Assembly: GCA_910575705.1 (NCBI GenBank) | Contig: CAJTFG010000001.1 | Span: 372,001-436,000, forward strand | Length of the DNA stretch: 64,000 nt | Reading direction: 5' to 3' | Source of the DNA: Erysipelotrichales bacterium | Lineage (GTDB): Bacteria > Bacillota_I > Bacilli_A > Erysipelotrichales > Erysipelotrichaceae | Part shown: positions 35,017 to 43,282 of the stretch, piece after piece | Position numbering within the stretch: position 1 is the first letter of the stretch | Layout: every line of letters starts with the position of its first letter | Made by a program: the position numbers and the translations under genes | The notes under the pieces: model-generated | Told to the model about the DNA's origin: nothing | The model's database searches: none | Seen by the model: the letters and a program-made list of their open reading frames with translations, nothing else

Positions 35017-35775
35017 ATGTTTGCTAGTGAACGCCATCAGGCGATTATCGAACAGCTGAACAGCGAAGGAAAGGTAACCGTAAAAGAACTTAGCACACGT
35101 TTTCAAGTAAGCGAAGACTGCATCCGCAAAGATCTGAAACAGCTGGAACTGCAAGGCGCATGCAAGCGGGCTTACGGCGGCGCTATTCTCATAAAAGAAG
35201 ATCTTATCCGCGATGTTTTTAAACGGAAGGATCATTTTTCCACCGAAAAAAAAGAGATCGCTCAAAAGGCATATGACATCATCGAAAACGGAGAAACGAT
35301 TTTTCTGGATATTTCTACGACAAATATTTATCTGGCCAATCTGTTGGCTTCCGGCAACAAGTCCTGCATCATCATCTCCAACATGATCGATATTTTGCAG
35401 ACGCTGGCCAAAAATCCGCTCCTCAGCGTCATCGGTACCGGTGGTAATGTAAACTTGGAATTAAACGGTTTTGTCGGAGCGGCAACCATCGATATCGTTT
35501 CCCGCCATAACTTCGATCGCTGTTTTATCGGAACCCTCGGCATCAGCGGAGATGATCTTTCTTTAACGACGTTCGATCTGGAAGACGGACTTGTAAAAGC
35601 CAGCGTCATCGAACATTCTCGAAATAAATATGTCGTAATGGACGCTCATAAATTCCACGAGACAGGCAACTATCGTTTTTGTTCCTGTGATTCCCTATCC
35701 GCGATCATCACGAACGATGCGATCGATGCAAAATGGCTGAAAAAGCTGAAAAAACATAACATTAATATATTATAA
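35017..35775 (+). CDS. DeoR-family repressor of GRE module 2
   Basis: Encodes 252 residues. The start is MFASERHQ, fixed by CAGGAGG 7 bp upstream; an in-frame extension upstream has no ribosome site and crosses the promoter. HTH at about 1-58 (AIIEQLNSEGKVTVKELSTRFQVSEDCIRKDLKQLELQGACKRAYGGA), sensor domain after it (IFLDISTTNIYLA, GTGGNVNLELNGFVG, MDAHKF). Divergent from the GRE2 operon and 35 bp before nanE paralogue 2, so it probably represses both. Note DISTTN instead of the more common DSGTT in the phosphosugar loop. Confidence 0.92.
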   Translation: MFASERHQAIIEQLNSEGKVTVKELSTRFQVSEDCIRKDLKQLELQGACKRAYGGAILIKEDLIRDVFKRKDHFSTEKKEIAQKAYDIIENGETIFLDISTTNIYLANLLASGNKSCIIISNMIDILQTLAKNPLLSVIGTGGNVNLELNGFVGAATIDIVSRHNFDRCFIGTLGISGDDLSLTTFDLEDGLVKASVIEHSRNKYVVMDAHKFHETGNYRFCSCDSLSAIITNDAIDAKWLKKLKKHNINIL

Positions 35776-35810
35776 TATGTTATATTATAGACAAAGAGGA
35801 GGACATGCAA

Positions 35811-36476
35811 ATGTTAAATGAAGTAAAGGGTAAATTAATTATTTCTTGTCAAGCACTGCCAGATGAACCGCTGCATTCACCTTTCATCATGGGAAGAATG
35901 GCCTTAGCCGCAACACAGGCAGGAGCAAGCGGGATCAGAGCGCAAAGCATGGCGGATATTCTGGAGATCAAGAAAAATACAGATCTGCCAATCATCGGTA
36001 TCGTAAAGCGAAATTACGACGATTCTGATATTTATATCACACCGACAAAAAAGGAAGTAGATGAACTGCTGGCTGTAGGATGTGAAATGATCGCATTGGA
36101 TGCGACAAACAGAACGCGGCCGCACGGTGAAAAAATTGAGGATTTAGTTGCTTATATCAAATCAAAGGGCATCGAAACGATGGCAGACTGCTCTACGTAT
36201 GAAGAGTGTATGGAAGCAGAGCGTATCGGGTTTGACTGTGTATCGACAACGCTATGCGGTTATACACCATACAGTAAAAATGTCGATGGACCGAATATCG
36301 AATTGATGAAGCGTCTTGTAAAAGATCTCAAAGTCCCTTTAATTGCAGAAGGAAAAATCAATACTCCGGAAGAGTTGCGTGCTGTATTAGAAACTGGCGT
36401 ACATTGTGCTGTTGTCGGCGGTGCGATTACCAGACCATTGCAGATCGCAAAGCGTTTTGTTGAAGTAATCAAATAA
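35811..36476 (+). CDS. nanE: NanE-like N-acylmannosamine-6-phosphate 2-epimerase, paralogue 2
   Basis: Encodes 221 residues. The start is MLNEVKGK because AGAGGAGG lies 8 bp before it; an ATG two codons earlier would be too close. It is closer to classical NanE than paralogue 1: LIISCQALPDEPLH, catalytic Lys in IIGIVKRNYDDSDIYITPT, ALDATNR, GFDCVSTTLCGYT and catalytic Glu in LIAEGKINTPEE. It would interconvert ManNAc-6-P and GlcNAc-6-P or a related pair. No other sialic-acid genes (nanA, nanK) are in the window, and both NanE copies sit with GRE modules, which suggests a non-sialate role. That is inference. Confidence 0.9.
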   Translation: MLNEVKGKLIISCQALPDEPLHSPFIMGRMALAATQAGASGIRAQSMADILEIKKNTDLPIIGIVKRNYDDSDIYITPTKKEVDELLAVGCEMIALDATNRTRPHGEKIEDLVAYIKSKGIETMADCSTYEECMEAERIGFDCVSTTLCGYTPYSKNVDGPNIELMKRLVKDLKVPLIAEGKINTPEELRAVLETGVHCAVVGGAITRPLQIAKRFVEVIK

Positions 36477-36485
36477 TAATGTCAT

Positions 36486-36513
36486 AAAAATCGGAAGGTC
36501 TTTCCGATTTTTT
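36486..36513 (+). terminator. Terminator after nanE paralogue 2
   Basis: AAATCGGAA pairs with TTCCGATTT, followed by six or more Ts. Confidence 0.8.
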
Positions 36514-36689
36514 ATTTCTCCGTCACTATACGCTTTATATTATATTTAATTAATATTATAAATATAGAATAATTAATACAAAACGCTTTTCATATCAGTA
36601 TTTTCTTATGTGCCACCTGCAAAATATGGTATTCTTTTCTTATAAGGTGGATAAAAAGAAAAAGAGGACAGAGGTTCGCTCACTTTGAG

Positions 36690-37002
36690 GGCACGATTTC
36701 TTCTGCATATATTCCCTATATGCAGATGACGATCAATAACGGAGGAATCGCTGTTCCCGGTGTCATTAATCTTGCTATGCGATGGAACTCTATTTCAAAT
36801 TTAGAATGGGAATATACATGGTGGTCAACTCCTGCCGCACCCCAAAGAACATACTCCAACAGTTATGACAGATGGTATTGGGATAATTGGGTTTCCTGGT
36901 ATAAACCAAATCCTTCAGCTGCTCTTATGCCCCTTCAGCGTCCGGCTTTGTATTATCTCCATACATTGTAGTAAGCATTACAATGCCATATAACTTACAA
37001 AG
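36690..37002 (+). other. Variable C-terminal cassette 7 (GTIS...QRPALYY)
   Basis: Left box at 36691, right box at 36936, 82 codons apart in frame, read-through to a stop at 36969-36971. Very aromatic (WEYTWW, WYWDNWVSWY). Key covariation: the right box carries CTTTGTA instead of CTCTGTA, and its partner is TACAAAG instead of TACAGAG (36996-37002). Inner stem CATTGTA/TACAATG. Confidence 0.8.
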
Positions 37003-37039
37003 AAAAAGGTAAAGAGGGCTGGGTGTTCGCTTCTAAGGT

Positions 37040-37271
37040 GGCACGATTTCTGCTAGTCATGAGCGTTCTGTTTTTCAATATTATACAACCTTATTTCCAT
37101 GGAACATAAGTGCAACTCTTTCTGATGCAGATACTAAACGAGTGCACGATTACAAAAACACCGGTATCTCTGGCTCTACTCCTGTAATTGATACTGATGA
37201 ATATCAGCGTCCGGCTCTGTATAGATGAAAGAACTATGGTAAGTATCATAGTCGTGTATACCATACAGAGG
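37040..37271 (+). other. Variable C-terminal cassette 8 (GTIS...QRPALYR)
   Basis: Shortest member: left box at 37041, right box at 37205, 55 codons apart in frame, stop 37226-37228. Outer stem CTCTGTAT (37215) with ATACAGAG (37263), inner stem 37233-37252. An in-frame TAA lies three codons before the left-box codon, so this copy cannot be translated from upstream. Confidence 0.8.
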
Positions 37272-37370
37272 TATTTCCAATATTTACTAGCAAATATTCA
37301 TGAGTATGTGTTATCCTTTCTATAAAGGTAGGTAAAAATGATAATGAGGTTAGGGTGTTCCTTTCTATGG

Positions 37371-37680
37371 TGCACGATTTCTCAAGCTCATTATATCGAG
37401 ACGGTAGTTTCTACCTCATGTAGTTCCGGATATAACTGTAATGGTTCCGTAGATCCGTATATGGTCTTTCATGCGGTAACAGAGAAACCCGCCGATGTTT
37501 GGTGGGCTTCTTCCATCTTTAATAATACACATCCATATCATGTGGGAAAATCCGGTTATTTTGCAAATTCTGTCCATGCAGTTGGTACATCAAATCCCGG
37601 TGTACTTGCACATCAGCGTCCGGCTCTGCACATGGTAAAGAATCACGATACGTATCATGGTTACATACATTGTACAGAGG
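37371..37680 (+). other. Variable C-terminal cassette 9 (CTIS...QRPALHM)
   Basis: Left box at 37372, right box at 37614, 81 codons apart in frame, continuing to a stop at 37683-37685. Cys pair STSCSSGYNCNG, then DVWWASSIF. The inner stem is AATCACGAT with ATCATGGTT (one wobble, one mismatch). An ATG at 37338 is in frame, the only cassette with a nearby ATG, but no clear ribosome site precedes it. Confidence 0.78.
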
Positions 37681-37683
37681 TAT

Positions 37684-37712
37684 AAAAAAACAAAAGCGAC
37701 CGCTTTTGTCTT
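37684..37712. terminator. Terminator of rpmE
   Basis: CAAAAGC and GCTTTTG pair around a 4-base loop, with A-run and T-run flanks, just past the rpmE stop on the minus strand. It also closes cassette 9 on the plus strand. Confidence 0.7.
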
Positions 37713-37713
37713 T

Positions 37714-37917
37714 TTATTTTCTTCCGTATTTTTTGTTAAACTTCTCGATTCTACCCTGAGCAGCCGCAAATCTCTGACGTCCGGTATAGAATGGATGACA
37801 ATTAGAACATGTATCCACACGAAGTTCTTTTGCTGTAGAACCCGTTTCAAACTGAGCTCCACATGACGTACAAGTAACTGTAGCCTTATGGTATTCCGGA
37901 TGAATTCCTTTTTTCAT
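37714..37917 (-). CDS. rpmE: 50S ribosomal protein L31
   Basis: Encodes 67 residues, typical for L31. It is the zinc-binding form, with CTSC (residues 16-19) and CSNC (about 37-40), then [26 protein letters not shown] component of the large ribosomal subunit that bridges to the small subunit. AAGGAGATAAAATATG context gives a clear start. Confidence 0.97.
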   Translation of the reverse strand: MKKGIHPEYHKATVTCTSCGAQFETGSTAKELRVDTCSNCHPFYTGRQRFAAAQGRIEKFNKKYGRK

Positions 37918-38033
37918 ATTTTATCTCCTTCCGCCTTGGATCCCATGTTGATCCAAAGTAAGTGCTATACCATTATAACAATCGTTTTACAATTACGCAA
38001 GCCATACCAAAGAAAAAGTGGATATTTCCACTT

Positions 38034-38651
38034 TTAATTCTCACTTACATAATCCTGACGGATCATCAATCCACCCTGAATGATAGAACCGCGCTCGATT
38101 TCAATATCCGCAGCACTGATAGAACCGATCACGATAGAAGAGCTTCCCAGGCGAATGACATCCTCTGCCTTGATATCGCCCTTGATCTTACCATTAACAT
38201 ACAGCTCGGCAGCTGATAAATTACCGTTTACCGCAGAACTGCTGTCCAAGCTAAGGTTTCCACTGCAAGTGATATCATCCCGTACCACCGCATTTTCAAA
38301 TACTGCATTCGCACAATGGATCTTGCCTTCCACTTCCCCGCATACGGTAATATTACTGTTAGGACATTCGATGTTTCCCTTGATATGTCCATATACAAAC
38401 ACATCACAGTCAGATTCCACATCACCGACCAACAGTGTTCTCTCCGCAATCACCGTTACATCCGGCTGCGGCAAAGCCGCTTCCGGCACGTAGTTTTCTT
38501 CTGTTTCCATAGCAGATTCCATTACCTGCTGTACCGGTTCTTCACGCTCCGCATATGACTGTGAAACTTTTTCCTCGCTAACATCAGAATGCTGTGTATT
38601 TCTAACATCATCTTGTTCAAAAAGCTTTTTTTGTTTTTCGTACCACTTCAT
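38034..38651 (-). CDS. Bactofilin-like cytoskeletal protein
   Basis: Encodes 205 residues. A charged, flexible N-terminal region (about 1-60) precedes a right-handed beta-helix built of short repeats (TLLVGDVESDCDVFVYGHIKGNI, GEVEGKIHC, VNGKIKGDI, VIGSISAADIEIERGSIIQGGL), which is the bactofilin (DUF583) pattern. Bactofilins polymerise without nucleotide near the membrane and scaffold envelope processes. The alternating gly-hydrophobic repeat is plain; the particular role here is unknown. Single gene with AGGGAGG ribosome site. Confidence 0.9.
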   Translation of the reverse strand: MKWYEKQKKLFEQDDVRNTQHSDVSEEKVSQSYAEREEPVQQVMESAMETEENYVPEAALPQPDVTVIAERTLLVGDVESDCDVFVYGHIKGNIECPNSNITVCGEVEGKIHCANAVFENAVVRDDITCSGNLSLDSSSAVNGNLSAAELYVNGKIKGDIKAEDVIRLGSSSIVIGSISAADIEIERGSIIQGGLMIRQDYVSEN

Positions 38652-38785
38652 ATAGCTACCTCCCTGATAAATGAACTTATAAAACTCCCTAATATCTCAT
38701 GATTTCAGTACTTACAGTATATCATAGATTTTTAAAAATAAATGCAATTTCTAAAGAAATTTGCCGGATTCTGCTTACCGATGAT

Positions 38786-38813
38786 GAAAAAGGCCTGCAT
38801 GGCAGACCTCTTC
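38786..38813 (-). terminator. Terminator of the metG operon
   Basis: On the minus strand AGGTCTGC pairs with GCAGGCCT (one mismatch) followed by TTTTTC. It begins at the stop of the small membrane gene. Confidence 0.65.
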
Positions 38814-39000
38814 ATTCCGTTTCCTGACTTTTAAGTGCCTTCAACATTCTATATAAACGCAAGCTTCCATATATCCCCAGCACAATACCCAAGCCTGTCA
38901 ATACATACGTCTTATGCATACATCCATATACAACAAACATCACGCTGAATATCAAAACAGCGATATTAGAAACATATATATAGAATTTCATGCTTTTCAT
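38812..39000 (-). CDS. Small two-helix membrane protein
   Basis: Encodes 62 residues with two hydrophobic segments (about 8-27, YVSNIAVLIFSVMFVVYGC, and 32-48, VLTGLGIVLGIYGSLRL) and a basic/charged tail. Its ATG shares its last base region with the metG stop (1-bp overlap), so it is co-transcribed and probably translationally coupled to metG. Function unknown. Confidence 0.7.
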   Translation of the reverse strand: MKSMKFYIYVSNIAVLIFSVMFVVYGCMHKTYVLTGLGIVLGIYGSLRLYRMLKALKSQETE

Positions 39001-40937
39001 CAGCTTACCTCGGTTCCGTTAACAAGTTCCTTCGTAATCGTGACAATATCCAGATCCTTTTTATCCTCAGAAGCTGCACATAGGATCATACCTTGTGATT
39101 CTACCCCTCGTAAAACGGCAGGCTTCAAATTCGTTACGACGATGACCTTTTTCCCCAGCAATTCTTCCGGTTTATAAAATTGTGCGATACCGCTGACGAT
39201 CTGTCTGGTCTCATCCCCTAAATCAATCTGTTCAACGAGAAGCTTATCCGCTTTCGGATGCTTTTCACAAGAAACGATCGTTCCTACTTTCAATTCCAGC
39301 TTGGAAAAATCCTCAAATGTAATCTCCTCTTTCCCCTTAGTCATCTTCTCTGCTTCCTTCTCTTCATGATCCGCATTCAACTGCTTCATAAATTCTTCTG
39401 CATCAATGCGCGCAAACAGTATTTCCGGTTTTTTCTCTACGTGATGACCGCATTCCAAAGCGCCGAATGCTTCTAAACTTTCAGCATCCCTCTTCTTTGT
39501 CTTCAACTCATCCAGAATCTTCTCTGCTGTCTGCGGCATAAAAGAAGATAACAGAACAGCGGAAATGCGAATACATTCCATGAGATTATATAGTACTGTC
39601 GCTAAACGATCTTTTTTTGTTTCATCCTTGCCTAATACCCAAGGCGTCGTTTCATCGATATACTTATTGCTGCGGCGCAGTAACGCAAAGATCTCATCAA
39701 TGGCATCCCCTACGCGAAGTTCATTCATCTTTTCTTCTACCCGTTTCGGTACCGCCAGTGCCATATCGATCAATTCCGTATCAATGGCTTCATGAACGCC
39801 CGGATTTTTAATTTCTCCGTCAAAATATTTATTCGTCATAGACAACGTACGGCTGACGAGATTTCCCAGCACATTCGCAAGATCGGAATTGATGCGCTCT
39901 ACCATCAAATCCCACGTGATCGTACCATCCTGCGCAAACGGCATCTCATGCAATACGAAATAGCGTACCGCATCTACACCGAAATAATGTACCAATTCAT
40001 CTGCATAAATCGCATTACCCTTAGATTTTGACATCTTTCCATCACCGACAAGCAGCCATGGATGACCGAATACCTGTTTCGGCAAAGGCTGACCTAACGC
40101 CATCAGCATGATCGGCCAATAGATCGTATGAAAACGAAGGATGTCTTTCCCAATGATATGCACATCAGCCGGCCAATACTTTTTAAAATTCTCTTTGTGA
40201 TGACCGTCGGCATCATACCCTAAAGAAGTAATATAGTTGCTTAATGCATCGATCCATACATAAACGACATGCTTGTCATCAAAATCTACCGGTACGCCCC
40301 AACGAAAAGATGTTCGGGATACACAAAGATCCTGCAATCCCGGTTTCAGGAAATTGTTGATCATCTCGTGTTTCCTTGATTCTGGCTGAATGAATTGGGG
40401 ATGTTCTTCGATATGCTGAATCAAACGCGGTGCATATTTCTGCAAATTAAAGAAATACGCTTCCTCGGTTGCTTTCTGTACCGGTCTGCCGCAGTCCGGA
40501 CATTTTCCATCCACAAGCTGGCTCTCTGTCCAGAAAGACTCACACGGCGTACAATACATTCCCTCATACGTTCCCTTATAAATATCTCCCTGTTCGTACA
40601 GTTTTTTAAAAATCTTCTGCACTTGCTTTTCATGACTCTCATCAGTCGTACGGATAAAATAGTCATAGGAAGTATTCATCATATCGAAATTCTGACGTAT
40701 GATCCCCGCAACATCATCGACAAACTGTTTTGGCGTAACACCGGCTTCCTTAGCCTTTTCTTCGATTTTCTGTCCATGCTCATCCGTACCTGTTTGAAAA
40801 AACACCTCATATCCCTGCTGACGCTTATAACGGGCAATCGCATCTGTCAGCACGATCTCATAGGTATTGCCGATATGCGGTCTTCCTGACGTATAAGCGA
40901 TCGCCGTTGTAATATAATATGGTTTCTTTTCCTTCAT
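39000..40937 (-). CDS. metG: Methionyl-tRNA synthetase
   Basis: Charges tRNA-Met in the cytoplasm. The 645-residue protein has the HIGH signature (PHIGNTYE, about 20), the zinc knuckle CTPC and CPDC, the KMSKS loop (KMSKSKGN, about 305), the anticodon-binding helical domain, and a C-terminal OB-fold tRNA-binding domain (about 540-645, FSKLELKVGTIVSCEKHPKADKLLVEQ). A T-box leader precedes it, so transcription should respond to uncharged tRNA-Met. AAGGAGGAG ribosome site. Confidence 0.98.
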   Translation of the reverse strand: MKEKKPYYITTAIAYTSGRPHIGNTYEIVLTDAIARYKRQQGYEVFFQTGTDEHGQKIEEKAKEAGVTPKQFVDDVAGIIRQNFDMMNTSYDYFIRTTDESHEKQVQKIFKKLYEQGDIYKGTYEGMYCTPCESFWTESQLVDGKCPDCGRPVQKATEEAYFFNLQKYAPRLIQHIEEHPQFIQPESRKHEMINNFLKPGLQDLCVSRTSFRWGVPVDFDDKHVVYVWIDALSNYITSLGYDADGHHKENFKKYWPADVHIIGKDILRFHTIYWPIMLMALGQPLPKQVFGHPWLLVGDGKMSKSKGNAIYADELVHYFGVDAVRYFVLHEMPFAQDGTITWDLMVERINSDLANVLGNLVSRTLSMTNKYFDGEIKNPGVHEAIDTELIDMALAVPKRVEEKMNELRVGDAIDEIFALLRRSNKYIDETTPWVLGKDETKKDRLATVLYNLMECIRISAVLLSSFMPQTAEKILDELKTKKRDAESLEAFGALECGHHVEKKPEILFARIDAEEFMKQLNADHEEKEAEKMTKGKEEITFEDFSKLELKVGTIVSCEKHPKADKLLVEQIDLGDETRQIVSGIAQFYKPEELLGKKVIVVTNLKPAVLRGVESQGMILCAASEDKKDLDIVTITKELVNGTEVS

Positions 40938-40951
40938 TATGACTCCTCCTT

Positions 40952-41185
40952 ATAAAAGAAAAACCCTCATCAAAGGACGAGAGTTCCGTGGTACCACCTT
41001 TTTTTGCATAGAATCCTATGCCTTGAATCCATAACGCTGATAAGCGGCCTCAAGCTAACGATGATGATCGCAAGAAGCAGTTCCAGGGCCATCTTCGAAT
41101 ATACGTTCATATGGATTTTCACCAGCCATCCATTCTCTTATAATCCGGTATATCCTACTCTTCCTGTCATCACTTTTTCGTATGT
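40952..41185 (-). promoter_or_regulatory. T-box riboswitch leader of metG
   Basis: Minus-strand leader with the conserved T-box GGTGGTACCACGGAA (complement of 40983-40997). Stem I carries AGTA-like and GAAGATGG elements, and a terminator stem (CTCGTCC to GATGAGGG plus T-run) lies just before the metG ribosome site. Methionine specificity is inferred from the gene it controls. Confidence 0.92.
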
Positions 41186-41210
41186 TCATTATATATAATA
41201 TCGATCTTGT

Positions 41211-42425
41211 TTACAAGCCTTTTCCTTTTTTCTTTGAAGGTTTGCGGTTCTTTGCGGCCGGTTTTACATTTTTCGGCTTCCCAGCCTTTTTTCCTCCCGG
41301 ACGCTGTCCGGAACGGTTTTTCTTCTTCACATTTTTACGCGGCTTGGCCGGTTTTGTTTCTTTCGGCAGTTCCGTTGTCGTCTCTTCGGCCTGTTCAGTC
41401 GTCTGACGTGCCGGCTTTTCGATCTTGACCGGATATACTTCCTTTTTTGATTCCAATGCCTGATCCACGACGCTCACCGCTTCGGAGATGATCTCGGTTA
41501 CCGATTTCTCTTTCAGTTCTTTCTTCTTTGTGTCCGGATCTTCCTCTTTCTGCACCGTTTCCTCATCATGCGGCACTTCCTTTACGCTTCCGGCATCCTT
41601 CTTCACGTTCTGTTCCACTTCCGGTTCAACGCTCTTCAATTTCGGTGTGTTTTTCTCATCCGCTTCGCTTTCTTTCTCTTTCTCCTTATGAGTAGGGATA
41701 TCCAGTTCGATAACGGACTCTGCTTCTTTTATCGTATTGGCGATCTTTTCTTCGATCTCTTCCTTTACCGTCTTTACACGTACCTCTTCCTTATTCGGTG
41801 TTTCTTCCGTATTTTCTGCTTCATTTCCTTCTTCTGAAACGTCCGGCAAGAAAACGAGCTTCGTTCCTAAAAACAGATCGATGATACTGCGATGTCTGCG
41901 ATCGATCACGATAAAGACGAAATTAACAAATAGAAATGATAAGAATAAAACAGAAAATACCGCCAGGTTAAACATGTTGAATGACAGCAGGATCATCACC
42001 CATGGAATGCTTACACCGCATAATTCGCGAAGGAGAATGATCGCTACGGATGCTTCGCTGTTATCTTTTTTAACGATCTTTAGCTGATAATAGCGCATGC
42101 CGAATGTTTGCCCCATCCAATAAACGGCACTGCCGGTATTAAAACACAAAATGGAAAGAATATATATGACCGTAAGCTCCCATATATTATTGATCAGACT
42201 GCCTCCGATATTTGCCGGTGATGTCAGCAGCAATAAAGATATAATGAAAAGAAAGGACGGCCAGAACATGAAGATGGAATCTAACATAAAGCTGAGGATC
42301 CGAATTTTTACACCGCTCATCGTCAGATCTTCTGCAGTATGTCTTTGTTTTTCATTATAATCGGAACGGATCTCATCATGCTTCTGAAATAATTTGCCGA
42401 CTGCCCCAGTTGCTTCCCTAACCAC
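41211..42425 (-). CDS. RDD-family membrane protein with long charged C-terminal tail
   Basis: The RDD domain (about 35-200) begins GVKIRILSFMLDSIF and carries about four hydrophobic helices, ending RRHRSIIDLFLGTKLVFLPD. It is followed by about 200 residues of low complexity: first acidic (EEGNEAENTEE), then Lys/Pro-rich and strongly basic at the end (KPRKNVKKKNRSGQRPGGKK). The start is set at GTG 42425, because AGGAGG lies 6 bp before it; an ATG seven codons earlier has no ribosome site. RDD proteins are linked to ion or osmolyte exchange, but the tail suggests binding to a nucleic acid or anionic surface inside the cell. That is inference. Confidence 0.8.
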   Translation of the reverse strand: MVREATGAVGKLFQKHDEIRSDYNEKQRHTAEDLTMSGVKIRILSFMLDSIFMFWPSFLFIISLLLLTSPANIGGSLINNIWELTVIYILSILCFNTGSAVYWMGQTFGMRYYQLKIVKKDNSEASVAIILLRELCGVSIPWVMILLSFNMFNLAVFSVLFLSFLFVNFVFIVIDRRHRSIIDLFLGTKLVFLPDVSEEGNEAENTEETPNKEEVRVKTVKEEIEEKIANTIKEAESVIELDIPTHKEKEKESEADEKNTPKLKSVEPEVEQNVKKDAGSVKEVPHDEETVQKEEDPDTKKKELKEKSVTEIISEAVSVVDQALESKKEVYPVKIEKPARQTTEQAEETTTELPKETKPAKPRKNVKKKNRSGQRPGGKKAGKPKNVKPAAKNRKPSKKKGKGL

Positions 42426-42651
42426 AAACATCCTCCTGTTCTTCATAGCGCCATTTCAATATTAGAATTATCTCACATTTTCCTGAATATGTAAAAGACT
42501 TCTTTACAACATTAAGATTTTATGCTTTTCTTTATTTTAAAGAACCTGTTCCAGTTCCAAATAAAAAAATAAGCAAGTATCTCCGGATTGATATTCCTTT
42601 TTTTTTCAAGATATGTTACTATAGCTTTAGAAATCAAGATAGGTGATAAAA

Positions 42652-43182
42652 ATGAAGAAAATTTTAAAAATATGTCTGGCTTGCTTTCTGGCAGCAGGAC
42701 TTGCCGGATGCGGTTCTTCAGAAGAAAAAGCGGCAAAGAGCGTCGTTTCCGATTATTTGGATTATTTGCAGGACCGAAACTTTACGGAAGCCGCAAAGAT
42801 GACCGGCGATACGTATGATACGTCACATGACGGAGATGAAATTTATAAGCGAAAGGTAGAGCTCATGCTGGATCGTCTGGACTATGAGATTTCCGATGTC
42901 AGCGTCAACGGCAATGACGGCGTCATCACCGTAGAACTATCGAATATCCACTATACGAATTTCTTGGAATCTTCCAAAATAAAGTTGGAAGCAGATACGG
43001 AAAACTTCAGTGAATTAAGCAATGAAGATAAGGAATTAAAACTGATAGAACTGATGGAAGCGGAACTGCCGAACGCCGATGTGGTCACACAGTCCGTAAG
43101 CGCCTATGTTTATAAAGACGGAGATACTTGGAAGCTGTCAAAAAACAACGCGACGTTCTTCAAAGCAGTAAACGGTGAATAG
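42652..43182 (+). CDS. Lipoprotein with NTF2-like/DUF4878-type layout
   Basis: Encodes 176 residues. Signal peptide with a lipobox (AAGLAGCGSS, Cys at about 19), so it is exported and lipid-anchored. After the Cys, SEEKAAKSVVSDYLDYLQDRNFTEAAKMTGD and a C-terminal YVYKDGDTWKLSKNNATFF resemble small extracellular NTF2-like lipoproteins of Firmicutes. The start is ATG 42652, spaced from AGGTGA. Single gene with its own terminator. No specific function known. Confidence 0.85.
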   Translation: MKKILKICLACFLAAGLAGCGSSEEKAAKSVVSDYLDYLQDRNFTEAAKMTGDTYDTSHDGDEIYKRKVELMLDRLDYEISDVSVNGNDGVITVELSNIHYTNFLESSKIKLEADTENFSELSNEDKELKLIELMEAELPNADVVTQSVSAYVYKDGDTWKLSKNNATFFKAVNGE

Positions 43183-43189
43183 ATCAGAT

Positions 43190-43216
43190 AAAGACCGCTG
43201 AAAACAGCGGTCTTTT
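43190..43216 (+). terminator. Terminator of lipoprotein gene
   Basis: AAAGACCGCTG pairs with CAGCGGTCTTT around an AAAA loop, followed by T-rich sequence. Confidence 0.85.
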
Positions 43217-43236
43217 CTTATGCGGTACAGCTATTG

Positions 43237-43269
43237 AAAAACCGACATGTTCTAACTGCCGGTTTTTTT
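43237..43269 (-). terminator. Terminator of the nitroreductase / RDD-PHP operon
   Basis: AAAAACCG pairs with CGGTTTTT across a 15-base loop. On the minus strand it ends in a T-run, 14 bp after the PHP gene. Confidence 0.6.
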
Positions 43270-43282
43270 ATCTCTCATATGA

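Noticed and set aside
24960-36476. Sialic-acid catabolic operon based on nanE
   Set aside because: No N-acetylneuraminate lyase, ManNAc kinase or sialate transporter is present; both NanE copies sit with glycyl radical enzymes.
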